Shown piece by piece: positions 1 through 6,741 of a stretch of DNA of 6,741 nt. The stretch covers positions 1-6,741 of the forward strand of contig JASHSW010000022.1 in NCBI GenBank assembly GCA_030038595.1. Reading direction: 5' to 3'. The notes below the pieces were generated by a model, which saw nothing but the letters and a program-made list of their open reading frames with translations, did no database searches and was not told the DNA's origin. A program made the translations under genes and the position numbers. This stretch comes from Methylovirgula sp. GTDB taxonomy: Bacteria > Pseudomonadota > Alphaproteobacteria > Rhizobiales > Beijerinckiaceae. Every line of letters begins with the position of its first letter. The stretch's first letter is position 1.

Positions 1-3000
1 TGCGGCGGCGGTCCGCTCCAATTTCTCGGCAGGCGGACGAGGCTGAGCGTATTTTTCTGATCGATCGTCAGGTCGCGCAGGTCGAGCGCGGCTTCGAGGG
101 TTGCGGTGATCCCCGGCTCGATCCTCGCGCCGCCGTCTTTTTGCGACAAGCGCAACACGCCGGCGGCAAGACCCGCATCGAAGGAGACTTTTCCCAAAGA
201 GAGGGATTGCTTGCCAAATTCAGCGAGCAGCACGCGGTCGATCTCCGCCTCGTCGATGCCGAGTTGATCTTCTTCGACGGCGTCGAATACACGCCGCAAA
301 GCACCGGGGTCGGTGCTCGGCAGGACGAAATTGTCGAAGCCGACCGTACCCGAACCGGCGAATCCGGCTACCAAGGCTGCGGCGCTGTCGCCCGTACCGG
401 CGACGTCGAGGTCGGCCGACAAAAGCCCGCGCGCACTCGGCAAAGCGACCGCGCAGCCGTGGAGCTGCACATGAGCCTCGGCCGCAGCATTGGTGCCGTC
501 GCGCCTGAGCGTGAGATCGGCGGCGGCGCTTCCCCCGCCGACCCGAGCGGCAAGACGATGGATGCCGAATTCCAATCCCGCCGCGCTGCCCGAAATCGCC
601 AGATCGAACTGCGCATCGTGCGCGGTGATCCGCGGCCATAACGCAAGATCCGCGACGCGCATTGCGAGGTGTGTCGGCGGCGGATTGATCTGTGGCGCGG
701 CGAAGCTGGCGTCGGACCAGAGCGCCCCGGCTGTCGCTTGCTGCGACGGCCCGAGCGCCAGCCCGAGAAGATCGGGCAGCGACATCGAGTCGGCGGCGAT
801 CGCGCCGTCGATGCCTTTGTCGGGATGGTAGGCGAGGCGGCCGGTAATCTTGCTACCGGCCAGCGTGCCGGCGAGATTTTCAAGCGCAATCGACTTGCTG
901 CCGGTCTCGATCGCGGCGTTCAACTCGGCCGGAAGAGGGGTCGTGAAATCGGGGACCCCGAGCGCCGTCACGCGCATCAGGCTCGAGAGATCGGCGCTGC
1001 TGAGCGTCACGGTGCCGGCGGCGTGTGGCGCGGAAAGATTGGGATCGACGCTGCCGCGAAACGTGAAATTCGTTCCGGCCAGCAACGCGCCGACGCGCAT
1101 TTGGAGATGCCGGCTTCCGTGCGCGGCAATTTCGATCGAACCCGGGCCGCTGTCCGCTAAAGGCACAGTCGGAACGCCGATCTGCTCCAAAAGATCGGTC
1201 GAATCTTTGGCGTCGAAGCGCAGTGCGAGATCGAAGGCGGCGGGATCCTGCGGATCGGGATCGGCTTTGCCGGAGATCGTCGTTTCGCCTGCCGTGCCAT
1301 CAAGGCTCAGCGCCTGGAAACCGAACGTGTCGCCGTTCATTTTGATATCGGCGCCAAGGTTGAGATGCGCCGGCGAAAAGACCGCGGCGCGGTCGGCGAG
1401 AAAATTCAACGTCGAGCCAGGCACGAAACGGCGCAACAGACCGACGAGTCCGTCGAGCTGTTCGGCGTCCAGCTTGACTGCGGCATCGCCGGCATGTCCG
1501 TTCCATTGGCCGCTCGCCGTGAGATCGGCGCCGTCGATACCGGTCACCGTTAGATTTTCGAGCTTCGAGTCGGACCCGGTACGATCGAACTTCAGGACGA
1601 TTCGTCCGGCATCGATCTCGCCCGCTTGCGTTGCACTGAGCCGCACCGCATGCGCGTCGAGGCGCAACGCCAAATCCATCGCTTCGGTCCGCCGTGCGAG
1701 GCCCGAAAGATCGGGTAGCGAATCAAGTTCAAGCGCCGGGGCGGAGAGGTCGGCGAATAATCGCGCCGCATCGGGACCGACGGCTTTCGTGTAGGCGAGC
1801 GTGCCGGAAAGCGTCGAGCCATTGACACGCAGCGAAAGATCGCTGCCGACGAACCCGACCCGCGAGATCGCCGCGTTTCCGCGGATCGCGAAGGAGCTGA
1901 CAAGCGGCGCCGCGTTCGCCGGGCCGGTCTGCGGCAGACTTGCCGCGAGCCACTCCTCGAGACGCCGGACATCATCGGCGCTCGCGTCAATCCGGCCCGT
2001 AAACTGCGGGGCGATTCCGGCATCGAGGGTGCCGTCGGCGGAGAGATGCGAGAGCCCCGGTCCGTCGGCTTTGAAGCTGAGCGCGATGGACTGTTTGCCC
2101 AACGTCGCCGTGCTTGCCGCGACGTGGGTCAAGGTTTCGCCGCCGAGCAGAACCGAATCCGCCGACCATGCGAGGCGAAGCGGCAGGCCGCCAAAATTCT
2201 CTGATTTGGCCACCTGTTCAAAGGCGTCTGCAAGCCGCTGCATGGGCGGCGGTCCGGTCTTGGTTGTCAGCAGCTTATCGAGATCGATCTGCTGCGCTTT
2301 CAAGGTCAGATTGACGTGCGGTTTGCTGCCGAGATCGAACGCGGCCGCGCCGCTAAGGTTCGCCGCGCGGTCTTCGTCGCCGAGCCGCAGATCCAAATTG
2401 GCGAGGGAAGCCTTGCGCAGCTCGGCATGCAGCGCGCCGGAGAGCTGCCACGGCAAAGCGAGAATGTCGCGCTGATGGCCAGAAAGGCGGATCGCGCCGT
2501 CGATCGAAGGTAAGGCGTGCGGAACAAAGAGAAGATCTGCATCGAGATCGACGCCCGGATAGCGCCCGCTCTCGTCGACGATCAATCGGAAATGCAGTCG
2601 GTCTCCGTGCCGCTCGCCGGTCGAGAACTGGAATGCGGTCGGCGCGCCCGCAGCATCGAACGTACCTTGTGCTGCGAATGGGCCGGTCAGGGCGCTCGCA
2701 GCCGCCGAAAGCGCGATATTGGTGAACCTGAAATTGCGCCCGGTCGCCGGATCGTCGATGGCAACGGTTCCGTCCTCCACCGAGATGCGCTCGAACTGCA
2801 TCTGCTCGGCAACGCCGTGCGCCGGCCAGGGGAGCGCCATCGCATCATGTTCGATGCGCAACCGCAGTCGCGGGCGCAGCAGGCGCGCCTCGACGAAATC
2901 GACCTCGCCGCGCATCAACGGCGGCAGAGCGATTTCCAGATGCAGCTCGTCGGCGCGGATATCGCTCCCCGCCGCGGGGTCCTTCACTTCCAGATCGGCG

Positions 3001-3194
3001 AGCTGAAGATAGGGCGTCGGCAACAATTTGAGATCGATACCGCCGCGGATCTTCACCTGCTGGCCGAGCAGCTTCGAAAGCTGCGCCTCGATCAGGCCAC
3101 GCTCGGCGTCCCAATTGACGAGATAAGGTACCGTCAAAGCGGCGCTTAGAATGACGACAAGGATGACAGCAAGAATTGTGAGGATGTCGCGCAC
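1..3194 (-). CDS. AsmA-family envelope protein, 3' end beyond left edge
   Basis: A single open frame of 1064 codons runs from a GTG at 3194 to the left edge with no stop; I translated it throughout. The N-terminus (MRDILTILAVILVVIL) is a short basic start plus a hydrophobic segment at about residues 4-25, a signal-anchor into the inner membrane. It is followed by the typical AsmA opening: VNWDAERGLIEAQLSKLLGQ, then LKLLPTPYLQL at about residues 55-65. The rest is a periplasmic, beta-rich chain of degenerate modules between about 266 and 925. A C-terminal AsmA-like stretch near residues 934-965 includes AGSGTVGFDNFVLP. Family members (AsmA, YhdP, TamB, YdbH in E. coli) are linked to phospholipid transport across the envelope and outer membrane assembly; the role here is inferred. 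No in-frame ATG lies between an upstream TAG and the GTG, so GTG is chosen despite a weak AAGG ribosome site 12 nt before it. AsmA family certain enough; exact subfamily unknown. Confidence 0.9.
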   Translation of the reverse strand, partial: MRDILTILAVILVVILSAALTVPYLVNWDAERGLIEAQLSKLLGQQVKIRGGIDLKLLPTPYLQLADLEVKDPAAGSDIRADELHLEIALPPLMRGEVDFVEARLLRPRLRLRIEHDAMALPWPAHGVAEQMQFERISVEDGTVAIDDPATGRNFRFTNIALSAAASALTGPFAAQGTFDAAGAPTAFQFSTGERHGDRLHFRLIVDESGRYPGVDLDADLLFVPHALPSIDGAIRLSGHQRDILALPWQLSGALHAELRKASLANLDLRLGDEDRAANLSGAAAFDLGSKPHVNLTLKAQQIDLDKLLTTKTGPPPMQRLADAFEQVAKSENFGGLPLRLAWSADSVLLGGETLTHVAASTATLGKQSIALSFKADGPGLSHLSADGTLDAGIAPQFTGRIDASADDVRRLEEWLAASLPQTGPANAAPLVSSFAIRGNAAISRVGFVGSDLSLRVNGSTLSGTLAYTKAVGPDAARLFADLSAPALELDSLPDLSGLARRTEAMDLALRLDAHAVRLSATQAGEIDAGRIVLKFDRTGSDSKLENLTVTGIDGADLTASGQWNGHAGDAAVKLDAEQLDGLVGLLRRFVPGSTLNFLADRAAVFSPAHLNLGADIKMNGDTFGFQALSLDGTAGETTISGKADPDPQDPAAFDLALRFDAKDSTDLLEQIGVPTVPLADSGPGSIEIAAHGSRHLQMRVGALLAGTNFTFRGSVDPNLSAPHAAGTVTLSSADLSSLMRVTALGVPDFTTPLPAELNAAIETGSKSIALENLAGTLAGSKITGRLAYHPDKGIDGAIAADSMSLPDLLGLALGPSQQATAGALWSDASFAAPQINPPPTHLAMRVADLALWPRITAHDAQFDLAISGSAAGLEFGIHRLAARVGGGSAAADLTLRRDGTNAAAEAHVQLHGCAVALPSARGLLSADLDVAGTGDSAAALVAGFAGSGTVGFDNFVLPSTDPGALRRVFDAVEEDQLGIDEAEIDRVLLAEFGKQSLSLGKVSFDAGLAAGVLRLSQKDGGARIEPGITATLEAALDLRDLTIDQKNTLSLVRLPRNWSGPPP

Positions 3195-3304
3195 GATCGA
3201 GTGTCGCCTTGAAGCGCTCAGGGGCTCGCCCGGTCCTATCTAGACCGGCTGACTGCCCCGCGCACAATAGCGTATTTCGTGGCGCCAGGGTGACGCGCCC
3301 ACCC

Positions 3305-3353
3305 CGGCGGCAACCCGCCGCCGTCGAGAAATTTCGAGGTCTGCCGGCGGCGG
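3305..3353 (-). terminator. GC-rich hairpins after the dehydrogenase gene, possible terminator
   Basis: Immediately beyond the dehydrogenase stop lie two alternative stems. One pairs 3305-3311 with 3317-3323 (CGGCGGC/GCCGCCG, 7 bp, 5-nt loop). The other pairs 3315-3323 with 3345-3353 (9 bp, all GC, 21-nt loop that holds the palindrome GAAATTTC). They share 3317-3323 and cannot form together. There is no T-run after either on the minus strand, so this is not a textbook intrinsic terminator. It could still pause polymerase or protect the 3' end of the upstream transcript. The rest of the 164-nt gap (3195-3358) holds no gene or clear promoter that I can see. Confidence 0.35.
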
Positions 3354-3358
3354 TCGCG

Positions 3359-4075
3359 TCAGGTGGCGCGGAGAACCGGGGTGCTGAGATAGGTAGGCGG
3401 CTCCATGCAGAAGCCAGCCCTGACACGCCGCGATGTTTCGTCGGCAAGCACTTCCTCACGGCCGGCTTCGATCGCCTCGATGATTCGAGCCCCGATCTCC
3501 TTGGGAGGCGTCTTTTGCCCCGGAAAATCAGCAACCATATCCGTGTCGATCAGGCCGGCATGGACTCCGATCACCAGGGTTTTCTGCGCTTGCCATTCCT
3601 GGCGCACGGCATTGGTCAAAGCCCATTCGGCCGATTTCGAGGAGCAGTAGGCCGCCAGCGGCTGTATCGTGATCCAGCTCAAGGCGGAGAGCATGTTGAC
3701 GAGCGCGCCGCCGCCGTTGCGCCCGAGAATCGGACCGAATGCATTGCACATTCGCAGCGTACCGAAATAGTTCGTCTCCATGACGCTTCGGGCAATCTGC
3801 AGGGACGCGTCCTCGGCAAGCGTACCGAGCGGTGCAATGCCGGCATTATTGAACACCAGCGTGACGTCGCCGCAGGCTCTGGCGGCAGCGTCGACATCCT
3901 TTGCATTCGTGATATCGAGCTTGATCGCTTCGACTCCGCGAATGCCGATCTTCGCAGGATCACGGGCGCCCGCATAGACTTTGCGAGCCCCGGAGGCGAC
4001 AAGAAGCTCGACTAAGGACTTGCCCAATCCGCGATTGGCGCCGGTGACAAGCGCGACCGATCCTTCAACTTTCAT
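3359..4075 (-). CDS. classical short-chain dehydrogenase/reductase (SDR), substrate unknown
   Basis: A 238-residue protein with every hallmark of a classical NAD(P)-dependent SDR. The cofactor loop TGANRGLG is at residues 11-18, Asp54 (KLDIT) is in the adenine-binding position, and NNAG is at 76-79. Asn102, Ser130, Tyr143 and Lys147 (YCSSK) form the catalytic tetrad, with Ser exactly 13 residues before Tyr. Arg15 and Arg38 (GARDP) after strand 2 favour NADP(H) over NAD, an inference from family rules. The usual PG after strand 6 is AG (HAGLIDTDM, 172-180). No signal peptide or membrane segment is visible, so it is cytoplasmic. The length is normal for the family. The ATG is supported by AGAGG 6 nt upstream. 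It sits alone between ilvC (129-nt gap) and the AsmA gene (164-nt gap), so its neighbours give no clear clue to its substrate. Confidence 0.93.
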   Translation of the reverse strand: MKVEGSVALVTGANRGLGKSLVELLVASGARKVYAGARDPAKIGIRGVEAIKLDITNAKDVDAAARACGDVTLVFNNAGIAPLGTLAEDASLQIARSVMETNYFGTLRMCNAFGPILGRNGGGALVNMLSALSWITIQPLAAYCSSKSAEWALTNAVRQEWQAQKTLVIGVHAGLIDTDMVADFPGQKTPPKEIGARIIEAIEAGREEVLADETSRRVRAGFCMEPPTYLSTPVLRAT

Positions 4076-4081
4076 GCTGAA

Positions 4082-4086
4082 CCTCT
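4082..4086 (-). promoter_or_regulatory. ribosome binding site of the SDR gene
   Basis: On the minus strand AGAGG stands 6 nt before the ATG at 4075, a normal spacing that fixes the start of the dehydrogenase. Confidence 0.7.
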
Positions 4087-4119
4087 TTGCGTTCGACCGA
4101 GGCGATGCAGCTGGAAATG

Positions 4120-4129
4120 TGTATCTACA
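4120..4129. promoter_or_regulatory. candidate operator palindrome upstream of the SDR gene
   Basis: The plus strand reads TGTATCTACA, an inverted repeat TGTA-NN-TACA. It lies within a wider, imperfectly symmetrical stretch GTGTATCTACATAC at 4119-4132. It is 44 nt upstream of the dehydrogenase ATG and in a locally AT-richer patch of an otherwise GC-rich gap. Sites of this kind are typical targets of TetR-type repressors that control SDR genes, but no regulator gene is in the window. I could not find a convincing -35/-10 pair in the 4076-4204 gap. The short arms could occur by chance. Confidence 0.25.
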
Positions 4130-4152
4130 TACTTCCGCGCAAGCCCCCGCGC

Positions 4153-4165
4153 CTCGATAGTCGAG
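4153..4165 (-). other. small hairpin after ilvC
   Basis: CTCGA and TCGAG (5 bp) flank a 3-nt loop, 39 nt beyond the ilvC stop. There is no T-run behind it on the minus strand, so it is at best a weak structure. No clear terminator separates the ilv genes from the dehydrogenase, and read-through is possible. Confidence 0.2.
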
Positions 4166-4204
4166 CTGTCCAATGTCCTTTCGATTTGAAAACGGAAGCA
4201 GCGT

Positions 4205-5815
<1,611 letters not shown>

Positions 5816-5818
5816 TCA

Positions 5819-5822
5819 CCTC
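5819..5822 (-). promoter_or_regulatory. ribosome binding site of ilvN, overlapping the ilvB stop
   Basis: The minus strand reads TGAGGTGACATG. The ilvB stop TGA (5823-5821) overlaps GAGG (5822-5819), and the ilvN ATG begins at 5814. The stretch GAGGTGA is a long match to the anti-Shine-Dalgarno sequence. Ribosomes ending on ilvB would be placed directly at the ilvN start. Confidence 0.75.
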
Positions 5823-6741
5823 ACACCAACGCCTTGCCGGCGGCGTCGATCTCGGCTTCCAGATCTTCGTCGTCCGGCAGGATCATTTCGTTATGCGCCT
5901 TGCCCGAGGGGATCATCGGCAGGCAATTCTCGGTCTTGTCGATGCGGCAGTCGAACACCACCGTCTTCGGGGTATCGAGCATCTCGGCGATCGCCGCATC
6001 GAGATCGGCCGGATCCGAACAACGGATGCCGTGCGCGCCGAAGGACTGGGCGAGCTTGACGAAATCCGGCAGCGCTTCCGAATAGCTGTGCGAATAGCGC
6101 CCGCCGTGCAGCAATTCCTGCCATTGGCGCACCATGCCGAGATATTCGTTGTTGAGGATGAATACCTTCACCGGCAGGGAATATTGCGCGGCGGTCGAAA
6201 GCTCCTGGATGTTCATCAGGATCGAGCCTTCGCCGGCGATGTCGACGACGAGCGCGCCGGGATGCGCCATCTGCACGCCGATCGCCGCCGGCAGGCCGTA
6301 GCCCATGGTGCCGAGGCCGCCGCTCGTCATCCAGCGATTCGGCGCTTCGAAACGATAATGCTGGGCGGCCCACATCTGATGTTGGCCGACTTCGGTCGTG
6401 ATGTAGCAGTCGCGCCCTTTGGTCGCCGCGTAAAGCCGCTCGACCGCCCACTGCGGCTTGATGAACTTGTCGGAATGCCTGTACGAAAGCGACTTGCGCG
6501 CCCGCCATTTGGCGATTTGCCCCCACCACTTCTTGAGAGCGCCCGCGTCGGCCTTGCAGCCGCGCGCCCGCCAACGCGCCAGCAATGCAGCTACCACATG
6601 CGCGCAATCGCCGACAATGCCGAGATCGACCTTCACGTTCTTGTTGATCGACGAAGGATCGATGTCGATATGGATCTTCGTCGAGCCAGGCGAGAATTGG
6701 TCGAGACGGCCGGTAATGCGGTCGTCGAACCGGGCGCCGAC
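5821..6741 (-). CDS. ilvB: acetolactate synthase large (catalytic) subunit, 5' part beyond right edge
   Basis: The last 306 residues of the thiamine-diphosphate enzyme (EC 2.2.1.6) that condenses pyruvate with pyruvate or 2-oxobutyrate, the first common step of branched-chain amino acid synthesis. The frame is open to the right edge, so the N-terminal part (roughly 280 residues by family length) is missing. The fragment starts in the middle domain (VGARFDDRITGR, residues 1-12), passes a linker with KKWWGQIAKWRARKS (70-84), and enters the ThDP-binding domain: TTEVGQHQMWAAQ (115-127), GGLGTMGYGLPAAIG (141-155), AGEGS (169-173) and LNNEY (196-200). It ends in FDCR...MIPSGKAHNEM. Trp207 (VRQWQ), the residue whose change gives sulfonylurea resistance, is present. 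The ThDP motif has Glu171 where Asp is usual (GEG for GDG). Sometimes named ilvI. The next gene, ilvN, starts 6 nt after the stop. Confidence 0.97.
   Translation of the reverse strand, partial: VGARFDDRITGRLDQFSPGSTKIHIDIDPSSINKNVKVDLGIVGDCAHVVAALLARWRARGCKADAGALKKWWGQIAKWRARKSLSYRHSDKFIKPQWAVERLYAATKGRDCYITTEVGQHQMWAAQHYRFEAPNRWMTSGGLGTMGYGLPAAIGVQMAHPGALVVDIAGEGSILMNIQELSTAAQYSLPVKVFILNNEYLGMVRQWQELLHGGRYSHSYSEALPDFVKLAQSFGAHGIRCSDPADLDAAIAEMLDTPKTVVFDCRIDKTENCLPMIPSGKAHNEMILPDDEDLEAEIDAAGKALV

Noticed and set aside
850..2475. Two long plus-strand open frames, end to end in the same frame (850-1794 and 1801-2475), opposite the AsmA gene
   Set aside because: Their third codon positions face the third codon positions of the AsmA gene, which are GC-rich and so avoid stops by chance. 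The translations are Ser/Arg/Ala-rich with no recognisable motif, while the minus frame gives a coherent AsmA protein.
1..3194. Broken or absent gene in the left half, because minus-strand open frames there look short
   Set aside because: Codon-by-codon translation shows one uninterrupted frame from 3194 to the left edge; the gene simply lacks its stop within the window.
2845..3534. Minus-strand open frame of 229 codons bridging the SDR gene and the AsmA gene
   Set aside because: It overlaps both real genes in another frame and is Arg/Pro/Ala-rich, a usual shadow in GC-rich DNA.
3209..4015. Plus-strand open frame of 268 codons opposite the dehydrogenase
   Set aside because: The minus strand carries an SDR with all catalytic motifs and a good ribosome site; the plus frame has no family features.

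Overview
The window carries five protein genes, all on the minus strand. It reads as GC-rich chromosomal DNA of an alphaproteobacterium, most likely of the order Hyphomicrobiales (Rhizobiales). That assignment is inferred from the style of the proteins: the acetolactate synthase large subunit has the long WW-containing linker and the conserved IPSGKAHNEM tail remembered from that order, the ketol-acid reductoisomerase is the short class I form, and the AsmA-like protein starts with the MRDIL signal-anchor common there. No database search was possible.

In transcription order (right to left): (1) the C-terminal half of ilvB, acetolactate synthase large subunit, cut by the right edge; (2) ilvN, its ACT-domain regulatory subunit, starting 6 nt after the ilvB stop with a Shine-Dalgarno sequence that overlaps that stop; (3) ilvC, ketol-acid reductoisomerase, 38 nt further on. 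These three form a compact branched-chain amino acid operon: IlvB/IlvN make 2-acetolactate or 2-aceto-2-hydroxybutyrate, and IlvC isomerises and reduces them to the dihydroxy acids on the valine, leucine and isoleucine routes. (4) After a 129-nt gap with a small palindrome lies a classical short-chain dehydrogenase/reductase of unknown substrate. (5) After a 164-nt gap with strong GC hairpins begins a very large AsmA-family envelope protein (GTG start at 3194). It stays open for 1064 codons and runs off the left edge.

The AsmA gene fills almost half the window (1-3194). Its continuous reading frame was checked codon by codon across the whole region. It has an N-terminal membrane anchor followed by a long series of degenerate beta-rich modules of about 70-110 residues, as expected of a periplasmic groove-type lipid-handling protein.

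Nothing here amounts to a new biological system. Points worth a second look are the modular architecture of the AsmA protein, a Glu in place of the usual Asp in the thiamine-diphosphate motif of IlvB, a possible operator upstream of the dehydrogenase, and mutually exclusive hairpins between the dehydrogenase and the AsmA gene. No RNA genes, insertion sequences, CRISPR arrays or long repeats were seen.
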